This document shows, in pieces, positions 10,221-20,598 of a stretch of DNA of 64,000 nt. The stretch spans positions 4,284 to 68,283 of the forward strand of contig KZ111177.1 of the NCBI GenBank assembly GCA_002077045.2, read 5' to 3'. The translations under genes and the position numbers were made by a program. Within the stretch, counting starts at the first letter, position 1. Each line of letters starts with the position of its first letter. Origin of the DNA: Rachicladosporium sp. CCFEE 5018. Lineage: Eukaryota > Ascomycota > Dothideomycetes > Cladosporiales > Cladosporiaceae. Below the pieces are notes generated by a model. It saw only the letters and a list, made by a program, of their open reading frames with translations, had not been told where the DNA came from and did not search any database.

Positions 10221-11321
10221 TCAAGTTGGCCGACCGCCATGCAACTTACTCATCAGCGTCTTCAGACTGCCCGCCGAGTTCTGCTGCCCACCAGGCGGTG
10301 GCGCCGCCGCAGAGCCTTGAGCATTGCTGTCTGGGGCCTCGCCACCTGGAGCATCGCTGCCTGGCCGTATCTGCGAGGCAAGCCGCGTATCTCTGCGCTT
10401 GTCCTCGCCCTGGCCTGCGCTAGCGCCCTCGACACCAGTCTGCTGCTGCTGCTGCACAGGCCCAGCGTCAAGGGCAAATTGCTCACCCTGGCGATCCGGC
10501 TCCGTAGCGCTGAAGGCAAAGGTAAAGTCCTCTGCGAAGCGCAGGTCGAAGGCCCCCAGTCCGAGATCCGGTAGGGGTGCTGCGTTGCCGCCGCTGGCGT
10601 TTGGCGAAGCGGCTTCGACGTTCAGAATCTCATGGAGGAGCGGGACGGTTCGGCCGAGTTGCTCGACGACTGTGTAGTATGCAGTATCGATATTCTGCGT
10701 CGCAGCTTTCCAAGCCTCGGACCCGACCTGCGCAGGCGGGATGTTTGTTAGTGTATTGTTCCTGATCTGGGCGGAACCTGAATGCCCGACAGTGCCAAAA
10801 GTGATATCCCCATTCAGATCGCCACGCCCGGTATTAAGGATAGCTTGAATAGCAGCTTCGTTGTCCGGAGTGGTGGACGAAGTCGCCCAAGCCGCAGCAT
10901 CGACAGGCATATTATTCTGCGTTTGTCCCTGAATCCCGGTCCCGGTCGCGCTCCCCGCTGGCCTACCGACTCCAACATCTATGCCGTGCCCCGTGGGAGC
11001 TCCATTCTGCATTGCGGCCTCTCGAGCCTGGGGTCCCGTGGGACGTCCCGAGCTGTTCCGCATCGCGCTATTTCCTATCTGACCAGACCGGGATCCCACA
11101 TCCCAAGGAAACACGACCTCTTTCGCCCAGCCGCCAGGTCTGGAAACGAGGACAGCCTGGAACGCAGCCTCGCGTTTCCGAGTGGAATTCAAAGAGTCCA
11201 TCCAAGCCGCTCGAGTCGCGGCGTTTGAAGCCACCGGTCTCTGCACGCCAGGCTTAATCCCAGACCCTAGCCCTGCTGCGCCATACTTTGCAAACTCCAC
11301 GAAATTGGGAAACTCGGCTGC
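10221..11321 (-). CDS. Long open frame directly behind the SSR4 stop codon, unknown product (copy A)
   Basis: This frame follows the SSR4 TAG in the same reading frame and runs 366 codons without a stop. There is no ATG near its start; the first is at 11201 (MDSLNSTRKREAAFQAVL), which would give 326 residues. It is Ala/Gly/Gln-rich and contains two diverged units of about 70 residues (near 11004-11213 and 10692-10898), each with an AAW...EAA.QA.L...G.....VG.SG..QI.N pattern. It may be a C-terminal extension reached by stop-codon readthrough, a separate gene, or long 3' sequence. Copies A and B differ at roughly one residue in nine, far more than in SSR4 itself, and copy B has a nonsense codon. 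No family recognised. Confidence 0.35.
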   Translation of the reverse strand, partial: AAEFPNFVEFAKYGAAGLGSGIKPGVQRPVASNAATRAAWMDSLNSTRKREAAFQAVLVSRPGGWAKEVVFPWDVGSRSGQIGNSAMRNSSGRPTGPQAREAAMQNGAPTGHGIDVGVGRPAGSATGTGIQGQTQNNMPVDAAAWATSSTTPDNEAAIQAILNTGRGDLNGDITFGTVGHSGSAQIRNNTLTNIPPAQVGSEAWKAATQNIDTAYYTVVEQLGRTVPLLHEILNVEAASPNASGGNAAPLPDLGLGAFDLRFAEDFTFAFSATEPDRQGEQFALDAGPVQQQQQTGVEGASAGQGEDKRRDTRLASQIRPGSDAPGGEAPDSNAQGSAAAPPPGGQQNSAGSLKTLMSKLHGGRPT

Positions 11322-13487
11322 CTAAGCCCCCGCCCCATCTCCCCCAGGCGTACCAGCCCCAAACATCTCCCCTCCATCATCCATGCCGTGCAGCGCTTCG
11401 CCGAAAGCACTTTCCTCCATTCCACCATCAAAATCAATCAACCCATCCCCATCGGCTCCCAACCCCCCATCAGCACCAAGGTCATCAACCCCGCCGAGCC
11501 CTGTCCCAAGATCCACGGCGCCGGCGCTGAAGTCACCGAAATTAGTATCGTACAGCGGCTCGTCTTGTGTTGTTCCCGCAAGGGCCGCGCTGGGATCTGT
11601 GTTGGAAACTGAGACAGGCGCATTGTACTGCTGCGCTATGCTGTCTGCGGTCGGTGGATGCGGGTCCGAGAGTGGCGTCTGCAGGGGTGGCAGGGGAGTG
11701 GAGGTTGGGCGGACGGTCATACTATTGAGGTCTACGCCCTGAGAGACGCCTCGTGGGACGCCACCTAGGGGTTGAGGTGGCGGAGCGGGGGAGTAGCTTT
11801 GTTGTTGCTGCTGTTGCATTGAGGATTGGTAGGAGGGTTGTGGTGGGGCCTGTTGTTGGTAGGCTGAGGGTTGTGGAGATTGCTGATAAGTCTGCTGCTG
11901 AAGCGGTGTGGACGTGCGCGACTGGTGCGAAGCATTCGAGTAGGGGTTCAAGTGAGTCGACGACGACGCTGGAGGGAAAGCAGTAGGTTGGAAATCCATG
12001 CTATCGTTGTGGGCTTGTAGCTTCAGCGGAGATTCAGATCGCTGAGCTGATGGCTGTCGGGCTGGCTGCTCTTCGGGCTGCTCAAGACCGCCCTTCTCGA
12101 CGAGAGTGACAGGCTTTCGGGCGGCAAGCTTAATGCCGAGGGCTCCTTCCACTTCTTTGACGATGTCCTCGATTGTTTCCTTGCTCTCTGGAGCAGGGTG
12201 ACCATTCGATGCGGGCTCGTCCAGTCTGTAGACGGATGTTGCGCGCTCGTGACCTTCCCAGGTTGCGTCCCGTAGCTTGTTTGCAGCGTGGAGCACCTTC
12301 TTAGACTGCTTCCAGCCCTGCATGTTCTTGGCATGCTCTGTCTTCATGCGCTCAATCTCCGCCTGACCAGTCTCGAGGTAATCCTGCACGCGCTTGTTGA
12401 ACTCCTCGATCTTGTCCTGGCTGAGGTTCGTGAAGGGTGGCGCATCCTTGTGTTCCGCAGTGCTATCCACGGGCTGAGTCTCTAATGGGGCTTCCAGCAG
12501 TCCTTCGGTCAGCGGCTTAAGTTCCCCCATCAGGCCCAGTCCGAGATCAGCCGGCACGATTTGTCCAGTTGAGTACGGGGACGAGAACACTTCTTCCATC
12601 CAGCGGTGGTGCTGCTGGTACCTTGTCATACTGATGTCGCGCGGCGTACGGTGGTCGAAGTAATCTCCGAGGGCCGTGTTCTCTTCATCCTCGATGCTCG
12701 TATCCGGCAGTCCCTCAGCCGCGCCTGGTAGAGTCGATGTCCGCTGTCTCTTCGCCGGCGGCTGCTGGCCGTAGCCCGGCGGATACGCCGCTTGAGCATA
12801 TCTGTTCTGCGCCACAGGCATGGGATTGGAGCCATAGAAGCCCGGCTGCATCATGTTGTGGCCCATCTGCCCTCCCGTCGGACCATTGATCTGCGGCCAG
12901 TGCTCGCGATCATGCAGCATGAACTCGCGCTTCTCGAGTCTGCCCTGGCTTTGCAGGTGCTGTCGCTCTTGCAGTGTCTGTCGTACATTGGGCTGGATCG
13001 GGATCTGTTGTACGGGCAGGATATGGTTCTGCTGTGCCGAGTGGTAGTGCACGATCCAGAGCGACGGGTCTGGCGCAGCGGCAGGCACGTTCGGCGCCTT
13101 CGCGATGATGTGATATCGCGTGCGCGCGTGATTCGCGATCTGGTCGATGGCTGGCCTGTAGCCTAGTGTATGTCTGAGGATCTCGATGGTGTAGCCCTGG
13201 AAATCTATGCGCTGTGTCGTCTCCGGGTCACCCCAGACGTAGCCATCTGAAGCCCAATGGTTGCCCTTGGTCGGTGAAAGCCACTCTAGCCAGATGGTGC
13301 CATCTGGCGGCATATGTACGTATGTCCATGACATAGGCGCCGTCCCCTTGACCACGACGGGGCTGTCCAGTAGGTAGCGCACTGCTTGTTCGACGGGCAG
13401 CTGGGCCACGAGGGGGAACGGGTAGGTGGAGATGAGATGGACATGATTCTGCAGCTGCGGCGCGACGCCATAGCTTGGGTCCTGCAT
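11322..13487 (-). CDS. ssr4: SWI/SNF and RSC complex subunit Ssr4 (copy A)
   Basis: 721 residues in one exon from the ATG at 13487 (MQDPSYGVAPQLQNHVHLIS). Residues about 8-200 match the fungal Ssr4 N-terminal domain (former DUF1750), with LPVEQAVRYLLDSPVVVKG, MSWTYVHMPPDGTIWLEW, DGYVWGDPE, YRPAIDQIANHARTRYHII, DPSLWIVHY and KREFMLHDREHWP. A KRQR nuclear signal follows near residue 250, then a charged helical stretch (about 380-450, KIEEFNKRVQDYLETGQAEI), a Gln/Pro-rich part and an acidic Gly-rich tail. In fission yeast Ssr4 is shared by both remodelling complexes, so this is a nuclear chromatin-remodelling subunit. Codons upstream of the ATG remain open but begin with TTG and are not conserved in copy B. 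Divergent from PRP6 across 210 bases. The TAG stop is followed in frame by a long open stretch (separate entry). Confidence 0.9.
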   Translation of the reverse strand: MQDPSYGVAPQLQNHVHLISTYPFPLVAQLPVEQAVRYLLDSPVVVKGTAPMSWTYVHMPPDGTIWLEWLSPTKGNHWASDGYVWGDPETTQRIDFQGYTIEILRHTLGYRPAIDQIANHARTRYHIIAKAPNVPAAAPDPSLWIVHYHSAQQNHILPVQQIPIQPNVRQTLQERQHLQSQGRLEKREFMLHDREHWPQINGPTGGQMGHNMMQPGFYGSNPMPVAQNRYAQAAYPPGYGQQPPAKRQRTSTLPGAAEGLPDTSIEDEENTALGDYFDHRTPRDISMTRYQQHHRWMEEVFSSPYSTGQIVPADLGLGLMGELKPLTEGLLEAPLETQPVDSTAEHKDAPPFTNLSQDKIEEFNKRVQDYLETGQAEIERMKTEHAKNMQGWKQSKKVLHAANKLRDATWEGHERATSVYRLDEPASNGHPAPESKETIEDIVKEVEGALGIKLAARKPVTLVEKGGLEQPEEQPARQPSAQRSESPLKLQAHNDSMDFQPTAFPPASSSTHLNPYSNASHQSRTSTPLQQQTYQQSPQPSAYQQQAPPQPSYQSSMQQQQQQSYSPAPPPQPLGGVPRGVSQGVDLNSMTVRPTSTPLPPLQTPLSDPHPPTADSIAQQYNAPVSVSNTDPSAALAGTTQDEPLYDTNFGDFSAGAVDLGTGLGGVDDLGADGGLGADGDGLIDFDGGMEESAFGEALHGMDDGGEMFGAGTPGGDGAGA

Positions 13488-13697
13488 TGCGATTGCCGTG
13501 AGACGCGTTGTGCTGTTAGCAATGTCTTGTTGCAACGTAGGTGCAGTCCATGGGATCTTCTAGTCAGGACGCGATTGCTTGTATTCAAGTGGAAGTTGCG
13601 GCTCTGCGGGCTAGGCCGGCGCATGTGGGTGTCGCTTTGCTGTCAACTGCGCTGCACTACGCCCTCTCAACCTCTACAGACTCAATAACAGCACAGC

Positions 13698-16626
13698 ATG
13701 TCTGGCCGACGGGACTTCCTCACGCAACAAGCGCCCGAGAACTACGTCGCCGGTCTTGGACGTGGCGCCACAGGCTTCACCACACGATCAGATCTTGGGC
13801 CCGCGCGTGAAGGCCCCAGTGAGGACCAGATCAAAGAAGCGCTCGCCAAGCGCGCAGCACAGCTCGGGAACGACCCGCCCACAGCTTACGGCGCTGGCAA
13901 GAAGAAGGCTGAGGAGGAAGAAGTCGAGGACCAGTTTCGCGATGCCGAGAACGAGGAAGGCCTGTTCGCGACAGGCAACTACGATCGAGATGACGACGAG
14001 GCAGATCGGATCTACCAGGCGGTAGACGAGCGGCAGGACAAGCGGAGGAGAGCTACAAGGTTAGTTGTTCCCCACACCCTTTGCACTGCCCCTTTCCCTG
14101 CACGTAGCACATATCCATCAACACCGATGTTCATCACATATCTCGCAGCACGGTGCTTTGGGAAATACATGCCGACATGAAGTTTCTCACAGGGAAGCTC
14201 GTGAACAAGAGCAACGCGATCAGTACGAACGGGACAATCCGAAGATCCAGCAACAGTTTGCCGACTTGAAGAGCGCGCTGGGTGCTGTCAGCGATGAGGA
14301 CTGGGCGAGTATACCCGAAGTTGGAGACCTGACAGGCAAGAACCGGCGGAGCAAGCAGAATGCACGGCAACGCTTCTACGCAGTGCCGGACAGCGTGCTG
14401 GCAGGAGCGAGGGACAGTACGCAGCTGGGGACTGAGGTGCAGGATGATGCCGTCATGACCGAGGCTGGTGCAGGGGATCAGGCAGATGGGACAATGACCA
14501 ATTTCGCGGACATTGGGGCTGCGCGAGACAGAGTGCTAGCTGTGCGATTGGATCAGGCCGCGCAAGGCACAGAATCAGTGGCAGGCACAAGCACGAGCAT
14601 CGACCCCAGAGGCTATCTCACATCACTGAGCATGTCTGAGCGCAAGGCTGGTGAGGTGCCGGTAGGCGACATCAAGCGTGCACGGCAGCTGCTGGAGTCA
14701 GTCATCAAGACGAATCCTCGGCATGGTCCTGGTTGGATCGCTGCAGCTCGGCTTGAGGAGTTTGCAGGCAAGATTGTCGCTGCACGGAATGTCATGCGAC
14801 GAGGATGTGAGATGTGTCCAAAGAGCGAGGACGTGTGGTTGGAGAGCATACGGCTGCATGACAACCAGAATGCCAAGATCATTGCTGCGAAGGCCATCGA
14901 GAACAACGATCGCTCTGTCAGACTGTGGGTGGAGGCGATGAAGCTAGAATCTGTCCCGGCTGCTAAGAAGCGTGTATTGCGCAAGGCTCTGGACCACATA
15001 CCACAGTCAGTGGCGATCTGGAAGGAGGCAGTCAACCTCGAGGAAGACCCAGCAGACGCACGACTTCTCCTCGCCAAGGCGACCGAGATCATCCCACTGT
15101 CCGTCGAGCTCTGGCTAGCCCTCGCACGTCTAGAAGACCCGGACAATGCGCAGAGAGTCCTCAATAAAGCCCGTCAGGCAGTGCCTGGCAGCTATGAGAT
15201 CTGGATCGCCGCCGCGCGCCTGCAAGAACAGGTCGGGAAGTCCGACATGGTCTTCCGCGTGATGGAGCGCGGTATCAAGTCTCTTGCCAAAGCCAGCGCA
15301 ATGCTGAAGCGCGAAGAGTGGATCACACAGGCAGAGATCTGTGAGGAAGAGTCCGCGCCCGTCACCTGCCAAGCCATCATCAAGGAAACCCTCGGCTGGA
15401 GTTTAGACGAAGACGACGACCGCAAACAGATCTGGCTCGACGATGCCAAAGCTTCCACGAACCGCGGTCGATACGAGACAGCGCGTGCGATCTATGCCTA
15501 CGCCTTACGAGTGTTCTACAACCGCAAATCCCTCTGGCTCGCAGCCGCTGACCTCGAACGCACCCACGGCACGAAGGACGCCCTCTGGGCCCTCCTCGAA
15601 AAAGCAGTCGCCTCGTGCCCCTCCTCCGAAGTCCTCTGGATGCAGCTCGCGCGCGAGAAATGGAGTGCAGGCTCGATAGACGATGCCCGTCGCGTGCTAG
15701 GTCTAGCTTTCCAGCAAAACCCTGGCAACGAGAATATCTGGCTCGAAGCCGTGCGTCTTGAAGCCGACAATGGCGAAACGGACAAAGCGCGCAACCTACT
15801 CGAAACTGCGCGAAGTGAAGCCAACACTGATCGCGTGTGGATTAAATCCATCACCTTCGAACGCCAGCTCGGTAACACAGCAGTAGCCTTAGACCTAGTC
15901 CAAGACGCCTTGACGAAGTTCCCCACAGCCGCGAAATTACACATGCAAAAAGGACAGCTCTATGAAGCCCAGTCCCTCCTCCCACAAGCCCGCACGGCCT
16001 ACGCAACAGGCACGCGCGCCTGCCCAACTTCAACGCCCCTGTGGCTCCTCTCCTCCCGCCTCGAAGAGCGCATGGGCGTCGTCGTCAAAGCGCGCTCAGT
16101 TCTCGATCGCGCGAGACTGGCGTTACCCAAGAGCCCGGAGTTGTGGACTGAGTCCATACGGCTCGAGCTGCGGGCTAAAAATTCCACGGCCGCGCAGGCG
16201 AAGCTCGCACAGGCTCTACAAGCCTGCCCGACCTCTGGCCTCATCTGGGCGGAACGAATCTGGCACCTCGAACCCCGGACACAACGTAAACCTCGCATTC
16301 TCGAAGCCATACAAAAAGCCGACAACGACCCCATACTCTTCGTCACTGCCGCCAGAATCTTCTGGGGCGAGCGCAAGCTCGAGAAAGCGGACGCGTGGTT
16401 TACTAAGGCCGCGGTGCTGGAGCCGGATCTAGGCGACACGTGGGGCTGGTGGTGGAAATTCCTTCTCGCGCACGGGACGGAGGAGAAGAGGGCGGAGGTG
16501 CTGGCTAAGTGTATTGCTGTTGATCCGAGACATGGGGAGGTGTGGCAAGCTGTTAGGAAAGGGGAGGGCGGGTGGAAGATGAGTGTTGAGGAGGTGCTTG
16601 TTGAGACCGCGAGGAGGTTGGAGTGA
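13698..16626 (+). CDS. prp6: Pre-mRNA-splicing factor Prp6/Prp1 (copy A)
   Basis: Two exons, 13698-14059 and 14193-16626, code 931 residues, normal for the family. The PRP1 N-terminal domain (MSGRRDFLTQQAPENYVAGL, then GATGFTTRSDLGPARE) is followed by an acidic linker and, from about residue 230 to the end, a long array of HAT/TPR-type helical repeats (WIAAARLEE, VWLESIRLH, LWLALARLED, IWIAAARLQEQ, LWLAAADLERTHG and so on). Prp6 bridges U5 and U4/U6 in the tri-snRNP. The intron is 133 bases with a GTTAGT donor and a CACAG acceptor, so its retention would shift the frame in this copy. Many third-position differences to copy B occur between about 14700 and 15620, while 15760-15960 is virtually identical; nearly all changes are synonymous, so both copies are under strong protein constraint. 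Confidence 0.95.
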
Positions 16627-17421
16627 TCAGGCATGTGTGATGGGGAGGTAGATTGTTACAGGCGATGAAGATGCATGAAGAGTACGGCATGTCAGTCAGT
16701 CTGGGTTAGACGGCATTCTGCCTGCAGAGTGCGGTACCTAGCTGTGGAATACAGTAGGGTGCTTCGCGAGGCGGCTGCAGCAGAGCTATTTCGCTGGTCT
16801 ACAGTACGACATAGTCCATGATGCCAAGTCTGGCACTCAGCCGTGGCATACGCCAGTCATATAGCAATAATGATCCAGCGCGTGTGTTATCGAAGAAAAC
16901 GCCTTCTACGCAATCCCCCCGTCACCACCTCATTTCCACGTTCCAGAGCATCGGCATCTACGATAACGTCGTTTCCCAATTCGGGAGCAGCAACCCGAAG
17001 AAGTCGGCTTCAGAACGCCACTAATTCTGGATATGGCGCGCGAAAGATGAAGTTGATGGAACTCTATGGAGCCACGTGCGTGATTGCGGTAGGAGGGCTA
17101 GATCGATGACCAGGCTTGCCGCTCGCCAGGCTTTCGAATTGATATGAAGCCGTTGTGGTGGGTTTGGACTGGCTGGCTGACGATTGCAAGTCTGGTCGAT
17201 TGTCTGGGTCGTGGAGATCAGGAGGTGATGATACTGCACAGACGCAGCTAGCGGACTGTAGTTATATATGACGATATTCATGAGGAACTTTGAACGAGAA
17301 GCCGTGAGCTTTGCGTACCTCTGTGGTATACGACTTTATCATTCAGCGTTCTCGCACACCGCAGTGGTGGCCACAGACACTTTCCGGGTTCAAGAAACGG
17401 AGCCACCACACTGCTAGCAAG
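16627..17421. other. Intergenic, 0.8 kb, with a copy-specific block at ~16635-16905
   Basis: The first ~270 bases behind the PRP6 stop show no alignment to the equivalent place in copy B (36480-36765), whereas the sequence from about 16906 onward aligns again. No gene is visible in the block. The rest holds the promoter of the next gene. Confidence 0.7.
17263..17269 (+). promoter_or_regulatory. TATA-like element upstream of the small Ser/Pro-rich gene (copy A)
   Basis: TATATAT about 155 bases before the ATG at 17422, kept in copy B at 37118-37124. The position suits a fungal core promoter with a leader of about 100 bases, but no start-site data are available. Confidence 0.35.
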
Positions 17422-17898
17422 ATGAATTGCTACGAGCCGCTCCACTCCATCTACGAAGAGGACATCATGGATCTTCTATCCTCGCCCCGCCGGACCTTCC
17501 GAGAACCAGTACCCATAGCCTTAATCCTCGCACAGTCTCCTCCGTCGACACCATTGTGGACATCGTCCTCGACTCCGTCGCCGTCTTCCACGCCCGCCTC
17601 CTCAGCTCCAGCGTCTCCAATACCTTCTAGAACTTCATCGTCAACTCAGCTCCTGCCCTCACCGACATGCGAAGCCACTTCCGGAGACATCAGCTGCGTG
17701 GACTTCGCCCTGAACGCCGATATCAAGACTGGACTGACTGAGATGTTGAACCATGAGAGTGTCAAGAATGATCGCGAGCTTCGAAGCTGGATTCAGAGCA
17801 GATTGATGGAGGTGGAGATGCAGATGCGCGTGCAGCGGAGGAGGCGGCGGCGGGAGGTATCGACTGGCGATGCGTTGCAGGGGGAACTCTCCGGATGA
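17422..17898 (+). CDS. Hypothetical Ser/Pro/Thr-rich protein with a basic helical C-terminus (copy A)
   Basis: 158 residues from the ATG at 17422 (MNCYEPLHSIYEEDIMDLLS). Residues about 35-85 are Ser/Pro/Thr-rich and probably disordered. The C-terminal part (DFALNADIKTGLTEMLNHES, then an Arg-rich helix with RRRRRR near residue 140) looks helical and could bind nucleic acid or act as a nuclear signal. The frame, length and ends are preserved in copy B with conservative changes, which supports a real gene. No family is recognised. A TATA-like element lies about 155 bases upstream. Confidence 0.6.
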   Translation: MNCYEPLHSIYEEDIMDLLSSPRRTFREPVPIALILAQSPPSTPLWTSSSTPSPSSTPASSAPASPIPSRTSSSTQLLPSPTCEATSGDISCVDFALNADIKTGLTEMLNHESVKNDRELRSWIQSRLMEVEMQMRVQRRRRRREVSTGDALQGELSG

Positions 17899-19172
17899 GA
17901 GTGCTTGGAACGGGTGGCATGAACGATGAGAGACCGACGGCGATTCTCTGGTCGGGAGGAAGCTTCGACGAGTGTATTCGGAGAGCAGGACAGAGATTTG
18001 CGATGTCGATGAAGCCTGTGTCGGAGGACCTGGCGTCCGAGGTTGACCCTGCCGTTCAACCCTTCGCGCAGTGGGAGCGACAGTGGCTACCTCTCCGAGA
18101 TCCCGGCCAACTCAACACATCGGATAAGTAAATCTGCAACAGTCCCTGCCAGAACATCGATAGGTCAAAGGCTGAGCGACCCTATCGAGTCATAGACCAC
18201 TTTTCGCGATCGAGCAAGATCAAGGGCGGTCTCGGGACGAATCAGTACTGCTGAAAGGGGTCCACGAACACCACATTGCGGCAGGAGAAGGCGGCTGGAG
18301 AAAGCTCAAAGTCGCATCAGTGAAGCCGGAGCAGGAAGGCCAGAGCTGTGTCGCTGTCTACCAAGCGGATGTCTGGAGAGCCGTGGATTGTACTTTCGGG
18401 GAATGATGTTGCGGACCCGTAGGTGTGCGAGGTGGTCTAGACTGTCTAGCCAAGGGCTTGCAATTGGCAACTGTCGTAGTCTAGGGTATACATTGTCGGT
18501 CTCGTGCCCGTGGGACCAACTTCGTGCTCAAGATGGCCAACATGTGATCTCTCTGCTCCGCCGTCCGGGACGCTAGCCATGCTCCAGCATGCCGGCAAAT
18601 CCGCACATCCCGGCGTGACCGAGCATCTACCAGATTACATATGGGCGAAGGTGCCGTAACATGCAATTCATGTCACATGATCAGCCGTGAATGCGGCATC
18701 TGACTCAAGTGCCCTGTCTTTCACGTGCCAGAAACGAGCTGAGCACATCAGGCTAAAGTCTCCCCGCAGCGCATGTGAACGGCACCTCGTCGATATATTG
18801 CACTTGCATGCCGCAACATCGTCAAGCGCAAGCTCATATTCAGCTATGCCACCAGCGATCGTTCGTGGCACATGGATGCATGCGAAGAGTTCGCTTGCCG
18901 TTTCCCATGACGGTCCGATTCGCCGTGGAGCCGTAGTTGTCCGTCGCTCCGCACAAGCCAATCCGGAACCGAGGTGTGGGACAACGCGCCGCACAAAGAT
19001 TTCAATCGCTAGGTTGGTCGTGCCGTTGATGCCCGACCACGTCCGTAGCTGTTATAATCGACTGTGCAGAGCGCATTGTGAGGGGTAGACAGCATTGCAA
19101 ATGCTGTGTCGGCTGCGGGCATCGTCGCTGGCAGCGATATTCGAGGGGAAAGCGAGATTCGTCGGATATGCT
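17899..19172. other. Intergenic, 1.3 kb, with one doubtful small frame (copy A)
   Basis: A 70-codon frame from the ATG at 17919 (MNDERPTAILWSGGSFDECI) to TAA at 18131 looks protein-like, but in copy B it is frameshifted by a one-base deletion and extended by a 54-base insertion. It could be an exon or a decayed gene. The remainder contains the RAS2 3' end; nothing else is supported. Confidence 0.5.
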
Positions 19173-19675
19173 TCACAGGATCACACATTTCGATCTGCTA
19201 CTGCGGCCACCGGGGTTTCGTCTGTAGCGGTCAGTCTTGGTCTTCGCTCCATAGTTCTCATATGAATGATCGTACGGTCCTCTGACACCACCTCCTGGCG
19301 GTCTCGGCCTTGCATCGCGTCCTGAGTTCTGCCGTGGCTCTCGTCCGCCAGGCGCGCTTGCTCGCTGCTTTCGTAGCTGGCGGACGACGTTGAAGAATGC
19401 ACTTTCCACGTTGACACAATTCTTTGCTGAAGCCTCGACGAACTCGCAGCCCAGTTGCTTCGCAAGCGCGCTGCCCTCTTGCGTGCTGACTTCTCGCTCT
19501 GTGACTCGATCGCACTTGTTTCCCACCAGCATTACCGGTGCTGGACCGAAGCTGCCCATCGTTTGCGAAAGTGGCGATCCAGGATATGTGGGTGAACCTG
19601 CGCCTGCCGACTCCTTGACCCGCTGTATCTGGTGGTGAAACCTCTGTATCCGTGTGAACGATGCCCGCGAAGAGA
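19173..19675 (-). CDS. ras2: Ras2/RasB-type small GTPase, C-terminal part (copy A)
   Basis: The last ~167 codons of the gene that is complete in copy B, cut by the gap. Visible are the SSRASFTRIQRFHHQIQRVK helix, the NKCD guanine-specificity motif, the EASAKN motif, a Gly/Arg-rich hypervariable tail and the CVIL CaaX box, whose final Leu predicts geranylgeranylation. The P-loop and switch regions are in the missing part. It differs from copy B by isolated substitutions only. Confidence 0.9.
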
Positions 19676-19775
19676 NNNNNNNNNNNNNNNNNNNNNNNNN
19701 NNNNNNNNNNNNNNNNNNNNNNNNNNNNNNNNNNNNNNNNNNNNNNNNNNNNNNNNNNNNNNNNNNNNNNNNNNN
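19676..19775. other. Assembly gap of 100 N
   Basis: Exactly 100 N, the usual placeholder for a scaffold gap of unknown size. It interrupts RAS2 on the left and MSH2 on the right. Any open frame that appears to cross it is an artefact joining two unrelated genes. Confidence 0.99.
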
Positions 19776-20598
19776 GGTATTCGCCAAAGTTGGTTGGGTC
19801 AGACATGACGCCCAGATACTTGATCAAAGCCGCGGCCGCGCTCATAGCAAGCTTGAGATCAGTCTGTGGTAGTGTGCTGGCAGACTTCTCGTCCCTCATC
19901 AGCCGACTAAGGTCTTGCTCGATGTCACGGTTGCCGAAGTCCGCTTGTGGTCGCTCTGATACTGCACAGCCGCAGTTCTCGGCGATCGCGCGCACCTTGT
20001 GCAGCTCGGGGTCTTTTTGCTTCCCTTCGTACTGGATGAGGCACTCTTTCACCCCAAGCTGGATGAGCAATGACTCGAAGTTCGAGTAGATGTCATTGTC
20101 AACGAACTCGCTCACGCCTAGCTCACGTACACTTGCGTCTGCAAAGCAGACGCCAATGTTCCGGATTTCGGCCTTTGCAGACACCTTGACAGCCAGTATG
20201 ATGGGCGCAGACTCGACATGGCCACCGAGATCGTCCTCTATATCCTGGAGGTTGCCGGGAGACGCTTGCTTCGCCACTTTCCACTGATTGCGGCCAGAAG
20301 ACTGCAGTATCTCGACACGCTTGCCAAGTCTAAAGATCGCCTCTCGAAGAAAGCTTCGAAATGCTGTGATGGTCATGGTCACCGATGGAAGGCCAGGGTT
20401 ACGGCCCAGAGTCTTGAGGACCGACGTCGTCTTGTACTGCGTCCGAGCGATGAGTACGGCATCATCACCATGGGCCGAAAGCCAGTCGCCTCGATCGAAG
20501 ACACGGACTGTCTCAGCAGCTTTCTCGGCCTCAAGCTGATGATAGAGCTTAATGAAGCCGACTTCGTCGTCCACCTTCAGCTCGGGTCTGGAGGCCAT
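19776..20598 (-). CDS. MSH2: DNA mismatch repair protein MSH2, N-terminal part (copy B)
   Basis: Same 274 residues as in copy A, starting at the ATG at 20598 and cut by the gap at DPTNFGEY. The open frame that seems to extend upstream starts at a GTG and has no ATG, so the MASRPELK start is preferred. Differences to copy A are scattered substitutions, with no frameshift. The rest of MSH2 is nowhere in the window, as expected if both copies end at the same branch point of an assembly graph. Confidence 0.93.

Larger units (their letters stand above)
1..19675. repeat. Copy A of a ~19.7 kb duplicated block
   Basis: Every gene here recurs in the same order and orientation in the block that starts at 19776. 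The coordinate offset between copies grows from 19775 at the left end to 19906 at the right end through small indels, so copy B is 131 bases longer. The first bases of the window are identical to the first bases after the N gap. The block is cut at both ends: MSH2 is truncated at base 1 and RAS2 is truncated at the gap. Likely an alternative haplotype or homeologous contig placed in tandem; a true tandem duplication is not excluded. Confidence 0.95.
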
